Shown piece after piece: positions 1-6,797 of a DNA stretch of 14,488 bases. The stretch lies in the NCBI GenBank assembly GCA_934569425.1, contig CAKTKM010000024.1, positions 1 through 14,488 of the forward strand, given 5' to 3'. Position 1 is the stretch's first letter; the number at the start of each line of letters is the position of its first letter. Source of the stretch: an uncultured Oscillospiraceae bacterium (lineage in GTDB: Bacteria; Bacillota; Clostridia; Oscillospirales; Oscillospiraceae). A program made the translations under genes and the position numbers. The notes beneath the pieces are model-generated. The model had not been told where the DNA came from and ran no database searches. It was given only the letters and a program-made list of their open reading frames with translations.

Positions 1-86
1 TGAGAGTGCTCTCCCTCAGTAAGACTGTCAAGATGCTCTTTATAGCGCCGGGAGACTCGCTCCTTAGGCGAGAGGCGGGGCATCAT
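1..86 (-). CDS. Unrecognised partial ORF running off the left edge
   Basis: On the minus strand an ATG-ATG pair at 86-81 opens a frame of 28 codons that is still open at the window edge. The peptide is charged and looks protein-like (it includes PRLSPKERVSRRYKEHLDSL), but I do not recognise the family. No good Shine-Dalgarno sequence lies just upstream, and the frame is closed by a stop about six codons before the first ATG. It could be the start of a real gene continuing to the left, or chance. Its position beside the VWA gene and the ssb remnant would fit a gene of the same accessory element. Confidence 0.2.
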   Translation of the reverse strand, partial: MMPRLSPKERVSRRYKEHLDSLTEGEHS

Positions 87-332
87 GACACAGAGGTGAA
101 CTCATCCTCTTTTGCTGCCGGGAAAGGGTTCTCTCTTTCCCTCTTACTAAATACTCCGTTTGAAGTGAGCCGTTTTGGCCAACTTTTTGAAAATTTTTCT
201 TCTTTTTCACGGCGCTTTTCCTCCATTTCGTCATTTTGAAAAATTCGCAAATGACGGAAACGGAGGGCCACGGCAGCGAGGGAAAAAACGGCAGCTTTGG
301 GTGACTTGAGCATGCGGTGCTGCAGTAGATAG
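87..332. other. Gene-free stretch with an imperfect inverted repeat
   Basis: I see no convincing gene here; the open frames are short and lack ribosome binding sites. It is AT-rich in the middle (about 185-250) compared with the rest of the window. It contains an imperfect inverted repeat: 220-236 (CCTCCATTTCGTCATTT) pairs with 249-266, with one extra base and one mismatch, across a 12-base loop. This could be a weak hairpin or a protein-binding site. Nothing links it to a named element. Confidence 0.4.
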
Positions 333-369
333 ATAAAAGGAGACGTGAAAATTTCACGTCTCCTTTTAT
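333..369 (-). terminator. Long perfect hairpin, likely terminator of the VWA gene
   Basis: The 18-base arms 333-350 and 352-369 are perfectly complementary around a single central A, with an A-tract at one outer edge and a T-tract at the other. It begins five bases after the stop codon of the minus-strand VWA gene, so it most likely ends that transcript. The symmetry means it could terminate transcription in both directions. The stem includes AT pairs at its centre, so the real loop is probably AAATTT-like. Confidence 0.75.
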
Positions 370-373
370 GCTC

Positions 374-1972
374 TTATGCTCGTAAGTTTATCATCGATTG
401 CACAACGGCCTCCCCAGTCAATTCACTGGTTCGGTAAATCTTCTGACAAAAGGGTTTCAGGCTGAAATCCATGCCAGCGTGCCCCTCGTCCAGTAAAATG
501 CCTGTTACCGTGAAATGATATGCGACCTGTGCCGCCTGCAATTCCTGCTGGCAGGCATCGGGCAACTCACATTCATCATCCGTGATGAAAACCATATCGG
601 CCTTTTCAAAGCCCTCAGTGTCCATCAATCGGATCGCTTCACGGACGGGGCGTTCAAAGTTGGTGCCGCCGCCGAGGAATGTTTCCGCAGCAGTCAGTTT
701 ATCCTCCAGTGTGTATTCGCCCGGACGGAATATGTCCGTCTGGCAACTGTTGCTTCCGGCAAAATGGATCAGCGCAAAGCTCCTGCTGCTCTCCGCGGCG
801 ATCTCCAGCAGGGTCATGGCCACCGCCTTACCCCATGCCGCAGTTTCGCCTTTGGTAGAGTTGGATTCATCCAGGCAGCAGATGATATCGCCCATGCCCT
901 TATAGACAGGTTCACGTCGGCGATACTGTTTGATCTGCTTTTGCTGATACTTCCGCAGGAACAGCGGGATAGTCTCCGGCGTGGCCAGTATGGCAAGCTC
1001 CGAGGTCAACGCACGGGATAGGTTGTTGCCCAACTCCAGAGAGTAAGTTTCGCCCCGTCCATAAGCATAGCTGTTGTTCTTGGCCTGCGCGAAAATCTCG
1101 CGGAAGCGTCCCAGATACTTGGAAATATCCTTCAGTGCCGTGCTTTGGCGTACCTTTTCCAGCAGCGCAAGGTTTTCAGGTGTATGGCACATATTCGTGG
1201 GCTCATCGCTCCATGCACCGATGATACTATGCACCTCCTGCGCCCGCTCTGTAGCGGCCTGCACAGCGGCGGATACCGCCAGATCGACCGTCCTCGTCTG
1301 GCACAGCAGGGTCGTGTCCAGCATCTGAGATACAGCCTCCAACTGCCGCTGCTTGCTGTCCAGTCGATTGGCAGCATTTATCAGCGCCAGCTTATCCGTC
1401 TCGGTCGTTTCTCCTGTAGCTTGGGCGTCAAGCAGCTTGGCGAGCTCCTCTGCGGCGGCATCACGCGCCGTTTCCAGCTTTTCGAGGGTATTCAGTACGC
1501 CTTTATCACCGCCTACCTCAGACAACAGCCCGTCCAGTTCTTCGGCGGCTCGATCGGTGAACTCTGCTGCCGCTTCATAGGCAGGTAGGCTGCGACCCTC
1601 GCAGATATTCTTCAGCGTGGGATAATCGTCCTGCTGGGCAACATGGTCGAGGATGGGCGCGTTGAACCTCTGCGCCGCAGCGGTGAGCATATCCGCATCG
1701 TTTTTGCGCGGAGCCAGCGAATATAAGGATTGAAACACATCGCGGGAGAGGGCAGGGAAAGACTTGAGCCTCTGCGCCGCGGCGTTCTCCGTCATATCCA
1801 TTTCTGCATCATCCTCGCGTAATTCAGCGTATATGCTGTCTTCCAGTTTGCTGGAGCGCATCACCCGGTCGGTTTTCTGTGCCGGTTTTCTCCGAAGAGC
1901 CGCAAGCTCCGCAATGGGGGAATGCAGCACGTCCGTTATTGTCCGAAAGGTTTTTCGCCTATTGGTATTCAT
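374..1972 (-). CDS. VWA domain protein, ViaA/CoxE-like
   Basis: A 532-residue protein starts at ATG 1972-1970, with AAGGAG a few bases upstream, and ends at TAA 376-374. The C-terminal third is a von Willebrand factor A domain with an intact metal-ion-dependent adhesion site: D368-x-S370-x-S372, T437 in GGGTNF, and D465/D466 in FITDD. The spacing of these residues (about 69 and 97 from D368) is typical. The central part (about 135-215) is Ala/Glu/Leu-rich and probably helical or coiled coil. There is no signal peptide or membrane segment, so it should be cytosolic. Proteins of this layout (ViaA, CoxE) usually act with a MoxR-type AAA+ ATPase in chaperone-like or metal-insertion work, but no ATPase gene is in the window. 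The ssb remnant upstream on the same strand suggests mobile-element cargo. The domain call is firm; the specific role is unknown. Confidence 0.85.
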   Translation of the reverse strand: MNTNRRKTFRTITDVLHSPIAELAALRRKPAQKTDRVMRSSKLEDSIYAELREDDAEMDMTENAAAQRLKSFPALSRDVFQSLYSLAPRKNDADMLTAAAQRFNAPILDHVAQQDDYPTLKNICEGRSLPAYEAAAEFTDRAAEELDGLLSEVGGDKGVLNTLEKLETARDAAAEELAKLLDAQATGETTETDKLALINAANRLDSKQRQLEAVSQMLDTTLLCQTRTVDLAVSAAVQAATERAQEVHSIIGAWSDEPTNMCHTPENLALLEKVRQSTALKDISKYLGRFREIFAQAKNNSYAYGRGETYSLELGNNLSRALTSELAILATPETIPLFLRKYQQKQIKQYRRREPVYKGMGDIICCLDESNSTKGETAAWGKAVAMTLLEIAAESSRSFALIHFAGSNSCQTDIFRPGEYTLEDKLTAAETFLGGGTNFERPVREAIRLMDTEGFEKADMVFITDDECELPDACQQELQAAQVAYHFTVTGILLDEGHAGMDFSLKPFCQKIYRTSELTGEAVVQSMINLRA

Positions 1973-1989
1973 AAAGCATCTCCTTATCC

Positions 1990-2018
1990 GCAGGGGGAGG
2001 CGTAAGCCTCCCCCCTGC
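1990..2018 (-). promoter_or_regulatory. GC-rich hairpin between ssb remnant and VWA gene
   Basis: GCAGGGGGAGGC (1990-2001) pairs with 2006-2018 across a GTAA loop, with one bulged C. It lies 21 bases past the ssb stop and just before the VWA ribosome binding site. No T-tract follows on the minus strand, so it is not a standard intrinsic terminator; it may stabilise or attenuate the message. Confidence 0.4.
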
Positions 2019-2039
2019 TTATTTCATCACCATACAGAA

Positions 2040-2291
2040 TCAGAACGGCGGCTCTTTGTCAGAACTGCCTGCGGCGGACGGGAAATCATCCAATGGCGGG
2101 AAATCCTTGAAGGCATCTGCCTCACCAGTCCCGGAAGCTCCCTCGGTCTGCGCCGGACGGGAATCGCCAAAGTAGACATTATCGGCGTTGATCTCCGCGC
2201 TGCGGCGCTTGTTGCCTTCCTTAGCTGGAACTATGCCGACATCCTCTGGAATGGGATTCAGGCAAAGGCGGTCGCGGCTGCGTTTGAACAG
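2040..2291 (-). pseudogene. ssb: 3' remnant of a single-stranded-DNA-binding protein gene
   Basis: Reading the minus strand, a frame open from 2291 to the TGA at 2042-2040 encodes 83 residues. It contains SAEINADNVYFGDS, which resembles the last strand of the SSB OB fold, then a Gly/Ala/Asp-rich linker and an acidic tail ending in DKEPPF, similar to the partner-binding tip (DDDIPF) of bacterial SSBs. A stop codon (TAG at 2294-2292) closes the frame upstream, and no start codon with a ribosome binding site is present. The N-terminal OB-fold half is missing, so this is a truncated remnant. SSBs with such tails are common in conjugative elements and phages of Clostridia. The nearby VWA gene on the same strand probably came from the same element. 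The family call rests on motifs read by eye. Confidence 0.65.
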
Positions 2292-2614
2292 CTATCCTAT
2301 AAAGAGCAATGGTTTCAAGGTTTTTTTGCCCCGAAACGGGTTTGACCCTTATGCTGACCCTTAAAGCCCCAGTACACCGGAGCTGAACTGCTCCATGCGC
2401 TGTGCGCCATCATAACATAGCGGCAAAGCGGCATTTTCCATCGGGCGCAGTGACCCATACTCTCCGGCAGGAGCAGAATGCCCTCAAATATCCAAACGAT
2501 GTATGCATAGAAAACGCGGTCAAAAACGCAATACCCTTTATCTCCGCATGAAATGCGTATTACGCAGTAATCGCTTGATTCCATACTTTTCGACATTTTT
2601 CTTCTCCCGCTTTC
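2292..2614. other. Stretch without a convincing gene between ssb remnant and miaB promoter
   Basis: The only sizeable frame is on the minus strand (2596 to 2315, 93 codons). It has a modest GGGAG-like site before its ATG but no recognisable domain, and its composition does not look coding, so I do not call it a gene. The stretch also holds a tandem 9-base repeat (2343-2363). It is probably the boundary between decayed accessory DNA and the conserved miaB array. Confidence 0.45.
2343..2363. repeat. Tandem 9-bp repeat TGACCCTTA
   Basis: TGACCCTTA occurs at 2343-2351 and again at 2355-2363, a 12-base period. The reverse complement of the same 9-mer appears once more before mutL (6753-6761). Short spaced repeats near an element edge can be recombinase arm or replication sites, but nothing else here supports such a role. 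Confidence 0.4.
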
Positions 2615-2643
2615 TTGTGTTGCGGCGCGGCATGTGGTATAAT
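2615..2643 (+). promoter_or_regulatory. Extended -10 promoter for the miaB array
   Basis: A perfect TATAAT (2638-2643) is preceded directly by TGG (2635-2637), the extended -10 signature. A weak -35 box TTGTGT (2615-2620) lies 17 bases upstream. Transcription should begin near 2650, about 45 bases before the TTG start of miaB. No other strong promoter is visible ahead of miaB, so this is the likely main promoter for the long gene array. Confidence 0.75.
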
Positions 2644-2693
2644 ATCTTGATTCTATATCGCCCCGCGCTTCCTGCCGGGCGAAGGAGGTACTC

Positions 2694-4106
2694 TTGGAAC
2701 GGAAAAACGTTGTTCTGTCTGACGCGGATATGCGCCGTCAGCGGGAATTTACCGAAAAAATAAAGGAACTGCACGCCCAGCGGGGCGGCGCTGTCCGCGC
2801 ACTGGTGGACACCTTCGGCTGCCAGCAGAACGTGGCCGACAGCCAGCACATCATGGGAATGCTGGAGGCCATGGGCTGCACATTCGTCACAGAGCCGTCC
2901 GAGGCGGACATCATCGTGCTGAACACCTGCGCCATCCGCGACCACGCCGAGAAGCGGGTATACGGCAATCTGGGCGCCCTGACCCACACGAAGAAGGCCA
3001 ATCCCCAGCAGATCATCTGCCTGTGCGGCTGCATGGCGCAGCGGCCGGAGGTGGCGGAAAAGGTGCGCCGGTCCTACCGCCATGTGGATCTGGTCTTCGG
3101 TCCGCAGGCGCTGTGGAAGTTCCCCGAGCTTTTGTGGCAGGTCTATACCCGCCGGGGGCGGGTGTTCTCCGTGGAGGACGAACACGGCTCCATCGCTGAG
3201 GGCATGCCGGTGGCGCGGGAAGGCCGCACGCGAGCATGGGTGTCCATCATGTACGGGTGCAACAATTTCTGCTCCTACTGCATCGTCCCCTATGTTCGGG
3301 GGCGGGAGCGCAGCCGCGATCCCCGGCAGATCATTGCCGAGGTGCGGCAGCTGGCCGCCGAGGGCTACAAGGAGATCACCCTTTTGGGACAGAATGTGAA
3401 CTCCTACGGCAAGGATCTGGGAACCGGCTATGATTTTGCCGATCTTCTGTCAGCACTGGATGAGATCGAGGGGGATTACCTGATCCGTTTCATGTCCTCC
3501 CAGCCCAAGGACGCCAGCTTCAAGCTGTTCGATACCATGGCGCGGTGCCGCCACGTTGCCAAGCAGCTGCACCTGCCGGTGCAGTCCGGCTGTGACCGTG
3601 TGCTGCGAGCCATGAACCGCCCCTATGACAAGGCGCGGTATCTGGAGTTGATCACCTACGCCCGCAAGGTCATGCCGGAGCTGGTGCTGACCAGCGACGT
3701 CATCATCGGCTTCCCCGGCGAGACGGAGGCCGAGGCCATGGAGACGGTGGCGCTGGTGGAACAGGTGCGGTTCGACGCGCTGTTCACCTTTATCTTCTCC
3801 CCCCGTCCCGGCACACCGGCTGCAAAACTGGATGATCCCGTCCCCCGCGAGGAAAAGCAGGTGTGGTTTGACCGGCTGTGCGATGCCCAGAACCGGATCT
3901 CCGAGGAGATCCATGCACAGTATGTGGGGCGGACGCTGCGCTGCCTCATCGACGGCGAAAGCGACGACAGCCGCTGGCCGCTGACCGCCCGCACCGCCGG
4001 AGGACGGCTGGTGCATCTTGTAGGCGACAAGGCCGCCGTCGGCAGCTATCACGACGTAAAGATCACCGACAGCAACACCTGGGCGCTGTTCGGAGAATTG
4101 GTATGA
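2694..4106 (+). CDS. miaB: tRNA-2-methylthio-N6-dimethylallyladenosine synthase MiaB
   Basis: MiaB adds a methylthio group to i6A37 of tRNAs that read UNN codons, using S-adenosylmethionine and two [4Fe-4S] clusters, in the cytosol. The 470-residue protein shows the three-part family layout. The N-terminal methylthiotransferase domain has cluster cysteines C43 (TFGCQQN), C79 (NTCAIR) and C113 (CGCMAQ). The radical SAM core has C189-x3-C193-x2-C196, followed by RGRERSR. A C-terminal TRAM-like RNA-binding domain occupies about the last 65 residues. The TTG start at 2694 is chosen because a perfect AAGGAGG (2682-2688) lies five bases upstream; the next in-frame ATG (codon 13) has no such site. 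It is the first gene of the array, and miaA, which makes its substrate base, is four genes downstream. Confidence 0.96.
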   Translation: MERKNVVLSDADMRRQREFTEKIKELHAQRGGAVRALVDTFGCQQNVADSQHIMGMLEAMGCTFVTEPSEADIIVLNTCAIRDHAEKRVYGNLGALTHTKKANPQQIICLCGCMAQRPEVAEKVRRSYRHVDLVFGPQALWKFPELLWQVYTRRGRVFSVEDEHGSIAEGMPVAREGRTRAWVSIMYGCNNFCSYCIVPYVRGRERSRDPRQIIAEVRQLAAEGYKEITLLGQNVNSYGKDLGTGYDFADLLSALDEIEGDYLIRFMSSQPKDASFKLFDTMARCRHVAKQLHLPVQSGCDRVLRAMNRPYDKARYLELITYARKVMPELVLTSDVIIGFPGETEAEAMETVALVEQVRFDALFTFIFSPRPGTPAAKLDDPVPREEKQVWFDRLCDAQNRISEEIHAQYVGRTLRCLIDGESDDSRWPLTARTAGGRLVHLVGDKAAVGSYHDVKITDSNTWALFGELV

Positions 4107-4126
4107 CCATCAGAAAGGAGTCCCCT

Positions 4127-6727
4127 ATGGCCGGACTGACCCCCATGATGCAGCAGTATCTGCAAATAAAGGAACAGAATCAGGACGCCATCCTGTTTTT
4201 CCGGCTGGGTGACTTCTATGAGATGTTCGGCGCCGATGCCCGCACCGCGTCCAAAGAACTGGATCTGACGCTGACCACGCGGGACAAGAGCAAGGACAAG
4301 TCCGACGAGGATCGCGTCCCCATGTGCGGCGTTCCCTATCACTCGGCGGATTCCTATATCGCCCGTCTGATCGCCAAGGGCTACAAGGTGGCCATCTGTG
4401 AGCAGATGGAGGATCCCGCGCTGGCCAAGGGGCTGGTGCAGCGGGACATCATCCGCGTGGTCACTCCCGGCACGGTGATCGACAGCGCGTGTCTGGAGGA
4501 GGGACGCTCTAATTTCTGCGCCGGTATCTATCTGGACGAGGACTACGCCGCGCTGTGTGCCTGTGACGTCTCCACCGGAAAGACCCATGCCACGGGCTTT
4601 TCCGGCAGCGAACGGGTGGAACAGCTCATCAACGAGCTGGGACGCTTCGCCCCCGCCGAGGCGGTGGTGAACGAGTCGGCCTACTTTCACGAGACGCTTC
4701 ACAGCTTTTTGGCGGACAAGCTGAACTGTCATCTGGAAAAGCTGCCGGCCGGGCGGTTCCAAATGGAGCCGTCGGAGCGGCTGATCCGCCGGCAGTTCGG
4801 CGACGATGCCGCGGCGCGGCTGCCCCGGGACAATCCGGCGGTGATCCTGGCGCTGGGGGCGCTTCTCAGCTATCTCCACGAGACGCAGAAGACCGACCTG
4901 TCCCATGTGGACGATCTGGACTACTACCGGCGGGGACAGTTCATGGAGCTGGATCTGACGGCGCGGCGCAATCTGGAGCTGACGGAAACGCTGCGGAGCA
5001 AGGAGAAGAAGGGCAGCCTGCTGTGGGTGCTGGACAAGACCAAAACCGCCATGGGCGGACGGCTGATGCGGTCATGGATCCAGCGGCCGCTGCTGTCGGT
5101 GGCGGAGATCGACCGACGCAGCGCCGCCGTCTCGGCGCTGGTGGAGCACACCATGGCACGGGAGGAGCTGATCCTCGCCCTGCAGGGGATCTCCGATATG
5201 GAGCGGCTGGTGGGGCGCATCGTATACGGCACCGCCGGCGGACGGGATCTGGTGTCCCTCCGCACCGCCATGGAGCGGCTCCCCCTCCTCAAGGCGCAGC
5301 TGAATGCCTTTGACAAGGGACGGCTGCGGCAGCTGAATGAGGAACTGGACGATCTGAATGATCTGGCGGCGCTGATCGCTGCCACCTTGGCGGACGAGCC
5401 GCCCTTCTCTGTCCGCGAGGGCGAGATGATCCGCGAGGGCTTTGATGCGGAGGTGGATCGCCTGCGGGAGATCCTGCACGGCGGACGGAGCATCGTGGCC
5501 CGCATGGAGGCCACGGAAAAGGAAAAAACCGGCATCCGCACCCTGAAGATCGGCTACAACAAGGTGTTCGGCTATTATATCGAGGTATCCAATTCCTTCA
5601 AGGATCAGGTGCCGGAGAGCTATATCCGCAAGCAGACGCTGGTAAACGGCGAACGGTACATCACGCAGGAGCTGAAGGATCTGGAGCATGACATTCTCTC
5701 CGCCGAAGATCGGGTCAAGGCGCTGGAGTATCAGATCTTTACCCAGCTGCGGCTGCATGTGGCCGCTCAGGCGGCACGGGTGCAGAAGGCTGCAGCTCTG
5801 GTTGCGGAGCTGGATGCCCTGTGTGCTCTGGCGGCGGTGGCCGTCAAGAACAACTACTGCTGCCCCGTGGTGGACGAGTCCGGCGTGATCGAAATTCACG
5901 ATGGGCGTCATCCGGTGGTGGAGCAAATGCGGCGGGACAGCCTGTTTGTCCCCAACGATACCTATATGGGCGAAAAAGACGACCGCGTGGCCATTATCAC
6001 AGGCCCCAACATGGCGGGCAAGTCCACTTACATGCGTCAGGTGGCGCTGATCGTGCTGATGGCACAGATCGGCTCCTTTGTCCCCGCCCGCGCCGCCCGC
6101 ATCGGCATCGTAGACCGTATTTTCACCCGCATCGGCGCCAGCGACGACCTGTCCGCCGGACAGTCTACCTTCATGGTGGAAATGACGGAGGTCAGCGATA
6201 TTCTCAAGTCCGCCACGGAGCGCAGCCTGCTGATCCTGGATGAGATCGGACGGGGTACCTCTACCTTTGACGGCATGTCCATCGCGCGGGCGGTGCTGGA
6301 GTACTGCGCCGACCCGAAAAAGCTGGGTGCCAAGACGCTGTTCGCCACCCACTATCACGAGCTGACGGCGCTGGAGGGGCAGCTTCCCGGCGTCAAAAAC
6401 TACAACATTGCCGTCCGCACACGGGGCGAGGACATCATCTTCCTGCGGAAGATCCTCTCCGGCGGCGCGGATCGCAGCTACGGCATCGAGGTGGCAAAGC
6501 TGGCCGGCCTGCCCCGGCAGGTACTGGCCCGGGCGCGGCACATCCTGCAGGAACTGGAGGACGAGGCGGGCAAGCCCCATGCCGTCCCCGCCGAGAGCGA
6601 CCAGATGTCGCTGGAGGCACTGGGTGAGAACGCGGTGATCGATCAGCTGCGGCGGACGCAGGTGGATACACTCAGTCCGCTGGAGGCGCTGAATTTCCTG
6701 TATGAGTTGAAAAATAAGCTGCAATGA
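4127..6727 (+). CDS. mutS: DNA mismatch repair protein MutS
   Basis: MutS binds base mismatches and small loops and, on ATP binding, slides and recruits MutL. The 866-residue protein has the mismatch-reading F30-Y31-E32 motif near the N-terminus, connector, lever and clamp domains, and a C-terminal ABC-type ATPase. Its Walker A is GPNMAGKST (626-634) and Walker B ends in D705-E706, followed by IGRGTSTFDG. A C-terminal helical segment (LSPLEALNFLYELKNKL) is typical. The ATG at 4127 follows AAAGGAG (4114-4120) by six bases and is preferred over the ATG at 4103 that overlaps the miaB stop; the frame is open much further upstream inside miaB, but that is shadow. The sliding-clamp contact Q826-M-S-L-E lacks the aromatic residue of the usual QxSLF form, so clamp binding by MutS may be weak. 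Only 20 bases separate it from miaB. Confidence 0.97.
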   Translation: MAGLTPMMQQYLQIKEQNQDAILFFRLGDFYEMFGADARTASKELDLTLTTRDKSKDKSDEDRVPMCGVPYHSADSYIARLIAKGYKVAICEQMEDPALAKGLVQRDIIRVVTPGTVIDSACLEEGRSNFCAGIYLDEDYAALCACDVSTGKTHATGFSGSERVEQLINELGRFAPAEAVVNESAYFHETLHSFLADKLNCHLEKLPAGRFQMEPSERLIRRQFGDDAAARLPRDNPAVILALGALLSYLHETQKTDLSHVDDLDYYRRGQFMELDLTARRNLELTETLRSKEKKGSLLWVLDKTKTAMGGRLMRSWIQRPLLSVAEIDRRSAAVSALVEHTMAREELILALQGISDMERLVGRIVYGTAGGRDLVSLRTAMERLPLLKAQLNAFDKGRLRQLNEELDDLNDLAALIAATLADEPPFSVREGEMIREGFDAEVDRLREILHGGRSIVARMEATEKEKTGIRTLKIGYNKVFGYYIEVSNSFKDQVPESYIRKQTLVNGERYITQELKDLEHDILSAEDRVKALEYQIFTQLRLHVAAQAARVQKAAALVAELDALCALAAVAVKNNYCCPVVDESGVIEIHDGRHPVVEQMRRDSLFVPNDTYMGEKDDRVAIITGPNMAGKSTYMRQVALIVLMAQIGSFVPARAARIGIVDRIFTRIGASDDLSAGQSTFMVEMTEVSDILKSATERSLLILDEIGRGTSTFDGMSIARAVLEYCADPKKLGAKTLFATHYHELTALEGQLPGVKNYNIAVRTRGEDIIFLRKILSGGADRSYGIEVAKLAGLPRQVLARARHILQELEDEAGKPHAVPAESDQMSLEALGENAVIDQLRRTQVDTLSPLEALNFLYELKNKLQ

Positions 6728-6754
6728 ACCGCGCAGCTTTCGTATGATCGCGTA

Positions 6755-6768
6755 AGGGTCAATACCCT
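6755..6768 (+). promoter_or_regulatory. Small hairpin in the mutS-mutL gap
   Basis: AGGGT (6755-6759) pairs with ACCCT (6764-6768) across a CAAT loop in the 70-base gap. The stem is only five pairs and TTTT comes nine bases later, so it is too weak to call a terminator. The mutL ribosome binding site AAGGAGGAG (6787-6795) remains free. Confidence 0.25.
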
Positions 6769-6797
6769 ACAGCCGATTTTCTGATTAAGGAGGAGCC

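Noticed and set aside
2315..2596. Minus-strand 93-codon ORF upstream of miaB
   Set aside because: A modest GGGAG-like site precedes its ATG, but the protein has no domain and unusual composition. It is left as part of the non-coding stretch.
3878..4126. N-terminal extension of mutS into miaB
   Set aside because: The extension has no family similarity and is Arg/His-rich out-of-frame translation of miaB. The ATG at 4127 has a clear ribosome binding site and begins the known MutS N-terminus.
5072..6724. A 550-codon antisense frame in mutS, and a similar 559-codon one in mutL (6759-8438)
   Set aside because: Both mirror confirmed repair genes and show no domain, so they are treated as GC-driven shadows.
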